This document shows positions 6,430 through 14,933 of a stretch of DNA of 29,811 nucleotides, piece by piece (position 1 is the stretch's first letter; every line of letters starts with the position of its first letter). The stretch lies in assembly GCA_963922455.1 (NCBI GenBank), contig CAWUIO010000084.1, positions 1 to 29,811 on the forward strand, in the 5' to 3' direction. Made by a program: the position numbers and the translations under genes. The notes beneath the pieces are model-generated. The model saw only the letters and a list, made by a program, of their open reading frames with translations, was not told the origin of the DNA and did no database searches. Origin of the DNA: CAWUIO01 sp963922455 (GTDB taxonomy: Bacteria > Bacteroidota > Bacteroidia > Cytophagales > Microscillaceae).

Positions 6430-7035
6430 TTACTTAGAGTAAAGTTCGACAATCAACTGTTCCTCAATTTTCTCTGGAATTTGATCACGGTCCGGATAGC
6501 TGATAAACTTACCGGCCATTTCCGTATCATCCCATTCCAACCAGTTGAATCTGCGGGATGATGCAGCGGATAGACTATTGGCTACACATTCCAGAGACTT
6601 AGACTTTTCTCGTACAGAAACGATATCCCCTGGGCGCAGTTCGTAAGAAGGGATATTTGAAATAACCCCATTCACTAAAATGTGCTTATGGGATACTAAC
6701 TGACGGGCAGCCCGGCGAGTAGGGGCAATACCTAATCTATAAACGGTATTATCCAAACGGGCTTCCAATAATTTCAGAAGGTTTTCACCGGTAATGCCAT
6801 CTTTACGGGCGGCTTTTTTGAACATGTTGGAGAACTGTCGTTCAAGCATTCCGTAAATATATTTAGCTTTTTGTTTAGCCTGTAACTGAATAGCGTATTC
6901 AGATTGTTTACGTCTTCGGTTACGCCCATGCTGTCCCGGGGGATACTTCTTCTTCTCGAGCGATTTGCTTTTGCCTAGGATAGGCTCGCCAAACTTTCGG
7001 GCTATTTTGGTACTTGGACCTGTATATCTGGCCAT
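6430..7035 (-). CDS. rpsD: 30S ribosomal protein S4
   Basis: Primary 16S rRNA-binding protein of 201 residues, the usual length. The N-terminal part (MARYTGPSTKIARKFGEPILG, KYPPGQHGRNRRRK) lacks the four zinc-binding cysteines of some S4 proteins. The S4 RNA-binding domain follows from about residue 92 (RLDNTVYRLGIAPTRRAARQLVSHKHILVNG). In gammaproteobacteria S4 represses its own alpha operon; no corresponding mRNA structure was identified here. It lies 54 bases after rpsK and 56 before rpoA. Confidence 0.97.
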   Translation of the reverse strand: MARYTGPSTKIARKFGEPILGKSKSLEKKKYPPGQHGRNRRRKQSEYAIQLQAKQKAKYIYGMLERQFSNMFKKAARKDGITGENLLKLLEARLDNTVYRLGIAPTRRAARQLVSHKHILVNGVISNIPSYELRPGDIVSVREKSKSLECVANSLSAASSRRFNWLEWDDTEMAGKFISYPDRDQIPEKIEEQLIVELYSK

Positions 7036-7089
7036 GATGCTTTGTCAATTAAAATTTGTAAAACAACAAGAGTTGATTGAATAGGTTAA

Positions 7090-7482
7090 TTATACGCGTC
7101 GTCTTTTAGGAGGACGGCATCCGTTATGGGGCAAAGGTGTTATGTCTCGGATAGAAGAAACCTCTATTCCAGAGTTTTGGATAGTACGAATAGCAGATTC
7201 TCTACCGGAACCAGGTCCTTTCACAAACACATCAACTTTACGTAAGCCCAAATCATAGGCCTTTTTAGCACAGTCGGAGGCGGCAACTTGAGCTGCATAA
7301 GGGGTATTCTTTTTAGAACCCTTGAAGCCCATCTTTCCCGCAGAGGCCCAAGAAATCACCTGTCCCTGCATATTGGTAAGGGATATGATGATATTATTGA
7401 AAGTTGCTTTGATGTGGGCTTGTCCCACCGATTCGACAACTACTACTCTTTTTTTAGCTTTATCTTTTCGCTTCTGACTCAT
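7090..7482 (-). CDS. rpsK: 30S ribosomal protein S11
   Basis: 130-residue platform protein of the small subunit that sits near the mRNA exit and contacts S6/S18 and h23-h24. Recognised by AHIKATFNNIIISLTN, WASAGKMGFKGSKKNTPYAAQ, and the invariant C-terminal ITPLPHNGCRPPKRRRV. The N-terminus is Lys/Arg-rich. It lies between rpsM and rpsD as in nearly all alpha operons. Confidence 0.97.
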   Translation of the reverse strand: MSQKRKDKAKKRVVVVESVGQAHIKATFNNIIISLTNMQGQVISWASAGKMGFKGSKKNTPYAAQVAASDCAKKAYDLGLRKVDVFVKGPGSGRESAIRTIQNSGIEVSSIRDITPLPHNGCRPPKRRRV

Positions 7483-7531
7483 ATTTGCTTTCTAGCTCAG
7501 GGGTACGAAACCCGGGTAATAAGAAAAGAGA

Positions 7532-7909
7532 TTATTTAGTAGCTTTCTTTTTATTAGCTACGGTCTTACGCTTCCCTTTACGGGTACGTGAGTTATTTTT
7601 AGTTTTTTGACCACGTAGAGGCAATCCTTTTCGGTGGCGGATACCGCGGTAACTACCAATATCCATCAAACGTTTGATATTCATTTGCACCTCTGACTTG
7701 AGAGGTCCTTCTACTTTGAATTCGTTCGTAATGATATTACGTACAGCTCCGGATTCTTCATCAGACCAATCCTGAACTTTCTTATTAATATCAACATTAG
7801 CTTTTTCCAGGATTTCTCTTGCTGAGCTCCGGCCTATTCCGTAAATATAGGTTAAGCTAATTTCTCCTCTTTTGCGGTCAGGGATATCAACACCAGCGAT
7901 TCTAGCCAT
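7532..7909 (-). CDS. rpsM: 30S ribosomal protein S13
   Basis: 125-residue head protein that makes bridges to the large subunit and contacts the P-site tRNA. Signatures are MARIAGVDIPDRKRGEISLTYIYGIG at the start, GSYRGIRHRKGLPLRGQKTKNNSRTRKG near the end, and a basic C-terminal tail. The start lies 9 bases after the rpmJ stop, so the two are probably translationally coupled. Confidence 0.97.
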   Translation of the reverse strand: MARIAGVDIPDRKRGEISLTYIYGIGRSSAREILEKANVDINKKVQDWSDEESGAVRNIITNEFKVEGPLKSEVQMNIKRLMDIGSYRGIRHRKGLPLRGQKTKNNSRTRKGKRKTVANKKKATK

Positions 7910-7918
7910 AACTTTAAA

Positions 7919-8035
7919 TTAACCTTGTCTTTGTTTGAATTTAGGATTCTTCTTGTTGATTACATACAACTTACCCTTCCGACGGATTATCTTGCAATCA
8001 GCACTACGCTTTTTAATAGATGCTCTAATTTTCAT
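7919..8035 (-). CDS. rpmJ: 50S ribosomal protein L36, zinc-free form
   Basis: A 38-residue gene. It begins MKIRASIKKRSADCKIIRR and ends KNPKFKQRQG, the unmistakable L36 pattern. Of the four zinc ligands of the Cys-type protein only the second Cys (Cys14) is present; Ser11, Asn27 and the position of the final His are substituted. This 'C-minus' form is usual in Bacteroidota and does not need zinc. It sits between infA and rpsM, 9 bases before rpsM. Confidence 0.95.
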   Translation of the reverse strand: MKIRASIKKRSADCKIIRRKGKLYVINKKNPKFKQRQG

Positions 8036-8097
8036 AAGAGTAAAAATTTATATGGAGACAATTATTCTAGGGTATATAGAAGCATACCCGAGGTTGT

Positions 8098-8316
8098 CTA
8101 TTTATATCGGTATACAATTCTTGCTTTAGTTAAATCATAAGGTGACATTTCAAGTTTCACCTTATCTCCAGGAAGAATTTTAATATAATTCATCCTCATT
8201 TTTCCAGAGATATGGGCTGTAACCAGATGTCCGTTTTCAAGTTCAACTCGGAACATTGCGTTGGACAGAGCCTCAGTTATTGTCCCGTCTTGTTCAATGG
8301 ATGATTGTTTCGCCAT
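8098..8316 (-). CDS. infA: Translation initiation factor IF-1
   Basis: 72-residue single OB-fold factor that blocks the ribosomal A site and assists IF-2 and IF-3 during initiation. Signatures are MAKQSSIEQDGTITEALSNAMFRVELENGH and AHISGKMRMNYIKILPGDKVKLEMSPYDL. The start codon is only 3 bases past the map stop, pointing to coupling. The 62-base gap to rpmJ contains a short hairpin (GGGTAT/ATACCC on the minus strand) of unknown meaning. Confidence 0.97.
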   Translation of the reverse strand: MAKQSSIEQDGTITEALSNAMFRVELENGHLVTAHISGKMRMNYIKILPGDKVKLEMSPYDLTKARIVYRYK

Positions 8317-8319
8317 ATA

Positions 8320-9096
8320 TCAGCTTAATTTGTAAACTTCTTCTATGTACTCAAAAGTGGTCAAAATGTCGCAACTACCATTATGGATAGCTACGGTATG
8401 TTCAAAGTGAGCGGAAGGGGCCCTGTCGGCGGTTCGTATGGTCCAGCCATCATTATCTTGGACAACATTTCTCTTGCCCAGGTTCACCATTGGTTCAATG
8501 GCAATGACTAAGCCTTCTTTTAGCTTGGTACCTCGCCCTCTTTTACCATAATTAGGAACTTCTGGCTCTTCGTGTAAGGATTTACCTAATCCGTGCCCGA
8601 CAAGTTCTCTAATAACTGAGAAACTGTGCGATTCAACGTATTTTTGGATCGCATAGCTTATATCACCAACCCTACTCCCCGATTTCGCTTGATTAATTCC
8701 TTCGTATAAGGATTCTTTGGTAACTCTAAGCAGTTTCTTCACTTCCTCATTTACCTCACCTACTGCATACGTGTAAGCACTGTCACTGTGAAAGCCATTT
8801 AAATACACACCACAGTCAATCGAGATAATATCCCCATCTTTTAGTTCATATTTTCCGGGAATACCGTGTACAACGACCTCATTTACTGAGATACACAGAG
8901 ATCCGGGAAAACTTTTATATCCTTTGAAGGAAGGCCTTCCTCCGTGATCCATAATAAATTCCTCGGCTCGCTTATCAAGATCCAAGGTTTTTACGCCTGG
9001 GCGTATCATCTTAGCCACCTCGGCATGGGCTTTTCCCAATACCTGTGCACTAACTTTTATTAGTTCAATTTCCTCTGGTGTCTTATAAAAAATCAT
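8320..9096 (-). CDS. map: Methionine aminopeptidase, type I
   Basis: Removes the initiator Met from nascent proteins with a dinuclear metal centre (EC 3.4.11.18). The 258-residue length is that of a compact type Ia enzyme. All five metal ligands are present: Asp94, Asp105, His168, Glu201 and Glu232. The substrate-binding His78 lies in NEVVVHGIP. It lies between secY (5-base gap) and infA (3-base gap), a common Bacteroidota arrangement that ties N-terminal processing to ribosome supply. Confidence 0.96.
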   Translation of the reverse strand: MIFYKTPEEIELIKVSAQVLGKAHAEVAKMIRPGVKTLDLDKRAEEFIMDHGGRPSFKGYKSFPGSLCISVNEVVVHGIPGKYELKDGDIISIDCGVYLNGFHSDSAYTYAVGEVNEEVKKLLRVTKESLYEGINQAKSGSRVGDISYAIQKYVESHSFSVIRELVGHGLGKSLHEEPEVPNYGKRGRGTKLKEGLVIAIEPMVNLGKRNVVQDNDGWTIRTADRAPSAHFEHTVAIHNGSCDILTTFEYIEEVYKLS

Positions 9097-9101
9097 GTAA
9101 A

Positions 9102-10442
9102 TCAGGCAACTGCAATATTTTTAGATCTCCCTTTCACTTTGCCAGATTTCATAAGACCTTCGTAGCGTTGCATTAATAAGTAACTATTAATCTGTTGTAA
9201 GGTATCAAGGATAACCCCAACCATAATCAACAAAGAAGTTCCCCCGTAAAACTGAGCAAACTCAGAAGTTACTTGAAATCTAACAGCAATAGCAGGAAAA
9301 ATCGCTACGAAAGCAAGAAATATTGATCCTGGTAATGTTATCCGAGAGAGTATCATATCAATAAACTCAGAGGTCTGAGCCCCAGGTTTAACTCCCGGAA
9401 TAAAACCATTATTACGTTTTATATCCTCAGCAATTCGTTTCGGATCTACTTGAATAGCTGTGTAAAAATAAGTAAACAAGATAATCAAGATGGCGAAAAG
9501 AACATTATAAGCTATTGAGGTATAATCTGAAAAGTTTTGAGCAATCCACAAGCCAATATCCGATCCACTAACGCCCGGTATAGAAGGGATTAGGGCTGGT
9601 AAAAACATAAGAGACTGAGCAAAGATAATTGGCATAACCCCTGCCGCATTCACTTTCAACGGAATATATTGTCTATTGCCTTGTTGAGCAGTAGCTTTTC
9701 GCCCAGCTACCTGTTTAGCATATTGCACAGGTACTTTCCGGACGGCTTGTGTAAGCATCACAACTGCCATCACGACAAAAAATAGAATCACCAACTCAAT
9801 GACAAAGATCAAAATTAGTCCCCCAGATTTTGAGGCTGCTTCCTGAATAAGTGAAGCCGGTAATCGTGAGATAATACCAATCATGATTAACATGGAGATA
9901 CCATTACCAACGCCCCTCTCTGTGATACGTTCACCTAACCACATAGTAAATATCGTACCCGTAGTTAAGAGAATCATGGAAGATCCAATAAAAAAGCTAT
10001 AATCAACCATAACGGCGTCTTTATTTATCGTTTGCGTGAGATAGGCAAACGATTGAGCCATGGTGATTGCGATGGTTAGATAACGAGTGTACTGGGTAAT
10101 CTTCTTTTGACCACTATCCCCTTCACGTTGCATTTTTTGAAAGTCCGGTACCGCAACCGTCAGGAGCTGAATGATGATTGAGGCAGAAATATAGGGCATG
10201 ATACCCAAGGCAAAAATGGCAGCTTTACTAAAAGCTCCTCCCAAGAAGATATCTAAGTACCCCCCTAATTTCCCGAAGTTACCAAGATTCCCGATCACAT
10301 CTAATCGTTCTGTATCAATTCCAGGTAATATGATGAAGGATCCTAATCGGAAAACAACGAGCAGGAGGATAGTATATATGATACGTCTACGTAGTTCTTC
10401 AATTTTAAAGATGTTACGTACAGTACTTATAAATTTTTTCAT
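9102..10442 (-). CDS. secY: Protein translocase subunit SecY
   Basis: Channel-forming subunit of the inner-membrane Sec translocon, 446 residues with ten predicted membrane segments. Signatures include GIMPYISASIIIQLL after the plug region, LGERITERGVGNGISMLI, and the cytosolic loop PVQYAKQV...QQGNRQYIPLKVNAAGVMPIIFA. It lies 20 bases after rplO and 5 before map. The exported proteins encoded in this window would use this channel. Confidence 0.97.
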   Translation of the reverse strand: MKKFISTVRNIFKIEELRRRIIYTILLLVVFRLGSFIILPGIDTERLDVIGNLGNFGKLGGYLDIFLGGAFSKAAIFALGIMPYISASIIIQLLTVAVPDFQKMQREGDSGQKKITQYTRYLTIAITMAQSFAYLTQTINKDAVMVDYSFFIGSSMILLTTGTIFTMWLGERITERGVGNGISMLIMIGIISRLPASLIQEAASKSGGLILIFVIELVILFFVVMAVVMLTQAVRKVPVQYAKQVAGRKATAQQGNRQYIPLKVNAAGVMPIIFAQSLMFLPALIPSIPGVSGSDIGLWIAQNFSDYTSIAYNVLFAILIILFTYFYTAIQVDPKRIAEDIKRNNGFIPGVKPGAQTSEFIDMILSRITLPGSIFLAFVAIFPAIAVRFQVTSEFAQFYGGTSLLIMVGVILDTLQQINSYLLMQRYEGLMKSGKVKGRSKNIAVA

Positions 10443-10462
10443 AGCAGCTCCAATTACTTTAA

Positions 10463-10912
10463 TTACTCAATCACGAGGACGCTTCCTCCGCACTGTTCTA
10501 TGGTTTCTTTGGCAGATTTTGAGAAGGCATTGGCTTTTACTTCCAATTGGGCATTAAACTCCCCTTGCCCCAAGATCTTCACTAAATCCTTCTTTCCAAG
10601 GAGGCCATTTTGTCTTAGGATCTCGGGATCAATTACCTTCACATTTAATTTTTCACTTAGCTTTTGTAAATCACCTAAGTTAACAGCTTTGTAAGCAACT
10701 CGGTTCGGGTTACGGAAGCCAAACTTAGGAACTCGGCGTTGTAGCGGCATCTGACCACCTTCAAAGCCTAATTTCCTACTATACCCTGAACGGGACTTTG
10801 CTCCTTTATGCCCACGGGTAGCCGTCTTTCCACGTCCTGAGCCAGTCCCTCGCCCTACTCGCTTACGCTTCTTAACCGATCCGCTTGCCGGCTTGATACT
10901 GTGTAAATGCAT
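10463..10912 (-). CDS. rplO: 50S ribosomal protein L15
   Basis: Late-assembly large-subunit protein, 149 residues. The Gly/Arg/Lys-rich N-terminal extension that threads into 23S rRNA is clear (KRVGRGTGSGRGKTATRGHKGAKSRSG, residues 18-44), followed by the globular domain with FGFRNPNRVAYKAVNL. It lies between rpmD and secY in canonical spc order. Confidence 0.97.
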   Translation of the reverse strand: MHLHSIKPASGSVKKRKRVGRGTGSGRGKTATRGHKGAKSRSGYSRKLGFEGGQMPLQRRVPKFGFRNPNRVAYKAVNLGDLQKLSEKLNVKVIDPEILRQNGLLGKKDLVKILGQGEFNAQLEVKANAFSKSAKETIEQCGGSVLVIE

Positions 10913-10939
10913 AATTCAAAATTATCAAAAGGGTTGGGC

Positions 10940-11122
10940 TTAGCCTAGGCGCTCAACCGTGATTAAATGTAAAACTTTGTTAACCATACCTGCAATTTGA
11001 GGAGTTTCCTCCACTTCAACAGTCCGGTTTATTTTGCCTAAGCCTAAAGCTTTAATTGTGTCTTTTTGCTTTTTAGGCTTGTCAATTGTACTACGTACTT
11101 GCTTAATTCGAATCTTAGCCAT
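10940..11122 (-). CDS. rpmD: 50S ribosomal protein L30
   Basis: 60-residue protein, the usual size. MAKIRIKQVRSTIDKPKKQKDTIKALGLGKINRTVEVEE is diagnostic. The ATG at 11122 begins this sequence 4 bases after the rpsE stop. A longer reading upstream overlaps rpsE, starts at a TTG codon and lacks conservation, so it is rejected. Confidence 0.95.
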   Translation of the reverse strand: MAKIRIKQVRSTIDKPKKQKDTIKALGLGKINRTVEVEETPQIAGMVNKVLHLITVERLG

Positions 11123-11126
11123 GCGA

Positions 11127-11648
11127 TTAACCATTAAAAACTTTTGATAATGGAATACCTCTTTGTGCAGCAACCTCATGGGGTGCTTTCATGCGTAGTA
11201 AAGCATTAAAGGTTGCCTTAACCACATTATGTGGGTTGGATGAGCCGCGAGACTTTGCTAATACATCCTTCACACCAGCACTTTCCAGCACGGCTCGCAT
11301 CGCACCGCCTGCAATTACCCCCGTACCAGGGGCCGCAGGTTTAAGCAAAACAAGTCCACCACTATACTTACCTAGCATTTCGTGCGGGATCGTATTATTA
11401 ATAATGGGAACTTTCACAAGGTTTTTCTTAGCGTCTTCAACCCCTTTGGTAATGGCATCTGTCACCTCATTGGCTTTTCCTAAGCCATAACCTACTATTC
11501 CGTTTCCATCACCTACTACCACAATAGCCGAGAAACTAAAACGTCGTCCTCCTTTCACTACCTTGGCCACACGATTTACGGATACCACTTTTTCCTTAAG
11601 TTCGGCCGTTTCGCTAGGCCTTATCGCTTTTCTTTTTGAATTGCTCAT
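11127..11648 (-). CDS. rpsE: 30S ribosomal protein S5
   Basis: 173-residue decoding-fidelity protein lining the mRNA entry site. The N-terminal double-stranded RNA-binding domain carries VKGGRRFSFSAIVVVGDGNGIVGYGLGKANEV. The C-terminal domain carries GTGVIAGGAMRAVLESAGVKDVLAKSRGSSNPHNVVKATFNAL. A short basic extension precedes the core. It is coupled to rpmD by a 4-base gap. Confidence 0.97.
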   Translation of the reverse strand: MSNSKRKAIRPSETAELKEKVVSVNRVAKVVKGGRRFSFSAIVVVGDGNGIVGYGLGKANEVTDAITKGVEDAKKNLVKVPIINNTIPHEMLGKYSGGLVLLKPAAPGTGVIAGGAMRAVLESAGVKDVLAKSRGSSNPHNVVKATFNALLRMKAPHEVAAQRGIPLSKVFNG

Positions 11649-11660
11649 AATAGAATAGAA

Positions 11661-12020
11661 TTAGAACTTGATCCCTCCCTCTCGGGCGCCTTCGGCCATA
11701 GCTTTTATTTTACCGTGATAAAGAAAACCATTTCGGTCAAAAACAGCTTTCTCAATCCCCTTCGTTTTGGCTCTTTCGGCCAAGATTTTACCAACTTCTT
11801 TTGAAGCTTCAACATTGACTGACTTTCGGTCGCCTTCCAAATCAATGGAGGAGGCATGGACAAGGGTGACTCCATTCACATCATCAATCATTTGTGCGTA
11901 AACGGCTCGGTTGGAGCGAAATACTGTTAATCGAGGACGTGAAGCGGTTCCACTTATTTTCTTCCGAATACTGCGTTTGATCCGGATTCTACGTGATACT
12001 TTCTTTACTTTGGTAGCCAT
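11661..12020 (-). CDS. rplR: 50S ribosomal protein L18
   Basis: 119-residue 5S rRNA-binding protein of the central protuberance. Basic N-terminal stretch (RRIRIKRSIRKKISGTASRPRLTVFRSNRAVYAQMIDD), then LAERAKTKGIEKAVFDRNGFLYHGKIKAMAEGAREGG, both characteristic. It lies 11 bases after rplF and 12 before rpsE. Confidence 0.97.
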   Translation of the reverse strand: MATKVKKVSRRIRIKRSIRKKISGTASRPRLTVFRSNRAVYAQMIDDVNGVTLVHASSIDLEGDRKSVNVEASKEVGKILAERAKTKGIEKAVFDRNGFLYHGKIKAMAEGAREGGIKF

Positions 12021-12031
12021 AATACACTAAC

Positions 12032-12589
12032 TTATTTCTTCGCTGCGGCCTTTCCGAGCTTACGTCTGATTTGAGTTCCAACTTCTTTAATACCCTTACC
12101 TTTGTAAGGCTCTACTTTACGCAATGACTTTATTTTGGCAGAAACTTGACCAATTAACTGCTTATCAATGCTTTCAAGAGTGACAATTGGAGGCTTACCT
12201 TTTTCGGTAACAGCATTCACTGAAACTTCCTCAGGCAGGGCTAAAAAAATAGGGTGAGAATACCCTAAGTTTAACTCCAACACGTTCTTTTGAGCTATGG
12301 CTTTAAAACCAACCCCAACAATTTCAAGGTCAATCTTGTATCCATTAGATACTCCTTCGACCATGTTATTAATTAAAGAACGGTATAACCCGTGCAGAGC
12401 CTTATGGCGCTTCTGCTCACTGGGACGGGTTACTTTAATTTCTTCTCCCTCTACTTCCACTTTAATATCCGGGTCAACGGCTTGGGTTAATTTTCCCTTG
12501 GGTCCCTCAACGGTAACCACATTTTGCTCGTCTACCTTAATTGATACCTTCGCGGGGATAGTTATGGGTTTGTTACCTATACGTGACAT
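12032..12589 (-). CDS. rplF: 50S ribosomal protein L6
   Basis: 185-residue large-subunit protein near the GTPase-associated centre, built of two similar domains. It starts MSRIGNKPITIPAKV and ends with PYKGKGIKEVGTQIRRKLGKAAAKK, both typical. The ATG at 12589 is 7 bases past the rpsH stop. A 13-codon longer reading that overlaps rpsH has no family support. Confidence 0.96.
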   Translation of the reverse strand: MSRIGNKPITIPAKVSIKVDEQNVVTVEGPKGKLTQAVDPDIKVEVEGEEIKVTRPSEQKRHKALHGLYRSLINNMVEGVSNGYKIDLEIVGVGFKAIAQKNVLELNLGYSHPIFLALPEEVSVNAVTEKGKPPIVTLESIDKQLIGQVSAKIKSLRKVEPYKGKGIKEVGTQIRRKLGKAAAKK

Positions 12590-12596
12590 ATGCTTA

Positions 12597-12995
12597 TTAG
12601 TAAACGTAACACAAAACTTCACCACCAACCTTGAGTTGACGAGCTTCTTTTTCTGTCATTACTCCTTTGGAAGTTGACATCACAGCTATTCCTAATCCAT
12701 TCAATACCCTTGGCAAACTATCCTTGCCGGTATACTGGCGTAAACCAGGCTTACTCGCTCTTTGTATACTAAGTATAGCTGGTTCTTTGGTATCAGGGTC
12801 GTATTTCAAGGCAATTTTGATGACACCTTGTACACTATCATCAATAAATTTATAATTCTGGATATATCCTTTCTCAAAAAGTACTTTGGTTATTTCCTTT
12901 TTGATATTGGAAGCCGGAATTTCAACAATTCTATGCTTAGCCTTTATGGCATTTCTTATTCTTGTGAGATAATCTGCTATGGGATCACTGTACAT
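12597..12995 (-). CDS. rpsH: 30S ribosomal protein S8
   Basis: 132-residue primary 16S-binding protein that in E. coli also represses the spc operon. Begins MYSDPIADYLTRIRNAIKAKHRIVEIPAS and ends GVMTEKEARQLKVGGEVLCYVY, including the conserved GGE-C C-terminus. The 60-base gap to rpsN is among the longer gaps in the spc part and contains two TAnnTTTG-like sites. Confidence 0.97.
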   Translation of the reverse strand: MYSDPIADYLTRIRNAIKAKHRIVEIPASNIKKEITKVLFEKGYIQNYKFIDDSVQGVIKIALKYDPDTKEPAILSIQRASKPGLRQYTGKDSLPRVLNGLGIAVMSTSKGVMTEKEARQLKVGGEVLCYVY

Positions 12996-13055
12996 AATAC
13001 ACCTTTCAAAATAGGAATCGCAAATTTAGCACTTTAATTCCAAATATAAAAACTA

Positions 13056-13325
13056 CTACCAGCTTGCTTTTTTGATTCCAGGGATTTTACCTTTGGAAGC
13101 CATTTCCCGGAAAACATTACGACAAATTCCAAACTTTCGCATGTATCCCTTAGGACGACCTGTGATCTTGCATCGATTATGAAGTCTTACTGGGGAGGCA
13201 TTGCGAGGTAATTTATCCAAAGCTTCCCAATCACCGGCCTCACGTAAAGCCTTTCGCTTTTCAGCAAATTTATTGACCAACCTTTGTCGCTTAACTTCTC
13301 GGGCAATTACGGATTTTCTAGCCAT
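13056..13325 (-). CDS. rpsN: 30S ribosomal protein S14 (long, zinc-free type)
   Basis: 89-residue head protein of the long form. It has two separate cysteines (in NRCKITGRPKGYMRKFGICRN) rather than the paired CxxC...CxxC zinc site of the 61-residue form. The C-terminal MASKGKIPGIKKASW is the invariant S14 ending. It lies between rplE and rpsH in canonical order. Confidence 0.96.
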   Translation of the reverse strand: MARKSVIAREVKRQRLVNKFAEKRKALREAGDWEALDKLPRNASPVRLHNRCKITGRPKGYMRKFGICRNVFREMASKGKIPGIKKASW

Positions 13326-13340
13326 TATTATTAAATTATA

Positions 13341-13901
13341 TTATTCACGTTCATTTGCTATGCTCGCGAAGGGCATTCCCATTTGCTTGAGAAGTTCAAA
13401 AGCCTCTTCATCAGTATTAGCGGTGGTCACAAATGTGATATCCATTCCCGATATTCGGGTAATATTCTCGATTTTGATTTCTGGGAAAATGATTTGTTCT
13501 CTCACCCCCAAAGTATAGTTACCTCTTCCGTCAAAACCCTTATCATTAATTCCCTTAAAATCCCGTACCCGGGGTAAAGCAATGGCTATCAATCTATCCA
13601 TAAACTCAAACATTTGGTTCCCACGTAGGGTCACGCGAGCCCCAATGGGCATAAATTCCCGGAGCTTAAAGTTTGAAATAGACTTTTTTGCGATAGTGGG
13701 TACTGCTTTCTGGCCAGTAATCATAGTCAGTTCGTCGACTCCGATATCCACCAGTTTTTTATCTGCTACGGCTGCCCCAATACCCTTGTTAACCGACACT
13801 TTTGTAACCTTGGGAACTTGCATAACCGACTTGTACTCAAATTTTTTCATGAGTGTCGGTACTACTTCCTCTAAATATTTGACCTTTAACCTCGGTTTCA
13901 T
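13341..13901 (-). CDS. rplE: 50S ribosomal protein L5
   Basis: 186-residue 5S rRNA-binding protein that contacts P-site tRNA at the central protuberance. Signatures are MKKFEYKSVMQVPKVTKVSVNKGIG, RVTLRGNQMFEFMDRLIAIALPRVRDFKG and YTLGVREQIIFPEI. The first ATG is at 13901; an in-frame TTG at 13910 would add only three residues and is less likely. It starts 14 bases after rplX. Confidence 0.96.
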   Translation of the reverse strand: MKPRLKVKYLEEVVPTLMKKFEYKSVMQVPKVTKVSVNKGIGAAVADKKLVDIGVDELTMITGQKAVPTIAKKSISNFKLREFMPIGARVTLRGNQMFEFMDRLIAIALPRVRDFKGINDKGFDGRGNYTLGVREQIIFPEIKIENITRISGMDITFVTTANTDEEAFELLKQMGMPFASIANERE

Positions 13902-13915
13902 AATCCTCAAATGCT

Positions 13916-14266
13916 TTAATTATCCTCTTTCAAGGAGGTATGGGCTTTAAAATATCTTTGCAGTTTACCGTTTTCGTCCCGTTTTCTTCCAGTACGCCGG
14001 GGCTCATCTAATGCGGGATCAATCACCATCAAGTTGCTAATGTGAATCGTTACCGGTTGTTCCACAATATCACCCTGAGGGTTTTCGGCTGATGGCTTCA
14101 TATGCTTTTTAACCATCTTGGCTCCATCCACAATTGCACGCATCTTTTCTCGGAAGATCTCAAGCACTTCTCCTCGGGTTCCTTTGGAGTTGCCAGAGAT
14201 CACCTCTACCATGTCCCCTTTTTTGACGTGGAACTTGCTCGGTATTTTGTTCTTTTGCTTACTCAT
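13916..14266 (-). CDS. rplX: 50S ribosomal protein L24
   Basis: 116-residue assembly initiator with an N-terminal KOW motif (FHVKKGDMVEVISGNSKGTRGEVLEI, about residues 12-37) and IHISNLMVIDP typical of L24. The C-terminal tail is slightly longer than in E. coli (about 104 residues). It lies 13 bases after rplN. Confidence 0.96.
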   Translation of the reverse strand: MSKQKNKIPSKFHVKKGDMVEVISGNSKGTRGEVLEIFREKMRAIVDGAKMVKKHMKPSAENPQGDIVEQPVTIHISNLMVIDPALDEPRRTGRKRDENGKLQRYFKAHTSLKEDN

Positions 14267-14279
14267 GTCATCAATAGAT

Positions 14280-14648
14280 TTATAGCACTTCAGGCGCTAA
14301 GGAAACAATCTTCATAAATTGCTTTTCACGAAGCTCCCGTGCCACAGGGCCAAAAATCCGAGTACCCCGCGGTTCATCTTGAGGGTTCAATAATACAACT
14401 GCATTATCTTCAAACCGGATATAAGAGCCGTCTTTTCGCCGAACTGGCTTGCGAGTTCGTACCACGACTGCTTTGGAGACAGTTCCTTTTTTTAAGCTAC
14501 TGGAAGCCGCAGCCGTTTTTACCGTAACCACAATCTTATCCCCAATAGAAGCATAACGCTTTTTAGTACCTCCTAAAACCCGAATACACAAAACTTCTTT
14601 GGCTCCACTATTATCAGCAACTCCCAACCTTGATTCTTGCTGTATCAT
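14280..14648 (-). CDS. rplN: 50S ribosomal protein L14
   Basis: 122-residue protein at the subunit interface (bridge B8) and binding platform for the silencing factor RsfS. Starts MIQQESRLGVADNSGAKEVLCIRVLGG and carries VVRTRKPVRRKDGSYIRFEDNAVVLLN and PRGTRIFGPVARELR, all diagnostic. Length is exactly canonical. Confidence 0.97.
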   Translation of the reverse strand: MIQQESRLGVADNSGAKEVLCIRVLGGTKKRYASIGDKIVVTVKTAAASSSLKKGTVSKAVVVRTRKPVRRKDGSYIRFEDNAVVLLNPQDEPRGTRIFGPVARELREKQFMKIVSLAPEVL

Positions 14649-14657
14649 AATACTATT

Positions 14658-14921
14658 CTATTTAGCTCTCTCTATTATTTGTACTAGTCTCCACCGCTTA
14701 CGTTTGCTCAAAGGACGACATTCCATGATACGGACGGTGTCTCCAATATTACATTCTTCTTTCTCATCGTGAGCAAGGAACTTAGTAGTTTTAGTAACAA
14801 ATTTTCCGTAAATCGGGTGTTTCAACTTTCGTTCCACCAACACGGTGATGGATTTGTCCATCTTATTACTAACGACTTTACCAAATCGCTCTTTGCGCGT
14901 TTTTCTTATAATAGGCTCCAT
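14658..14921 (-). CDS. rpsQ: 30S ribosomal protein S17
   Basis: 87-residue OB-fold protein binding 16S helices h7 and h11. RKERFGKVVSNKMDKSITVLVERKLKHPIYGKFV and GDTVRIMECRPLSKRKRWRLVQII are diagnostic. It lies between rpmC (12-base gap) and rplN (9-base gap). Confidence 0.97.
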   Translation of the reverse strand: MEPIIRKTRKERFGKVVSNKMDKSITVLVERKLKHPIYGKFVTKTTKFLAHDEKEECNIGDTVRIMECRPLSKRKRWRLVQIIERAK

Positions 14922-14933
14922 AAACTAATCTAA

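Noticed and set aside
7919..8035. L36 lacking zinc cysteines as a damaged gene
   Set aside because: The zinc-free form is the norm in Bacteroidota; length and remaining residues are intact.
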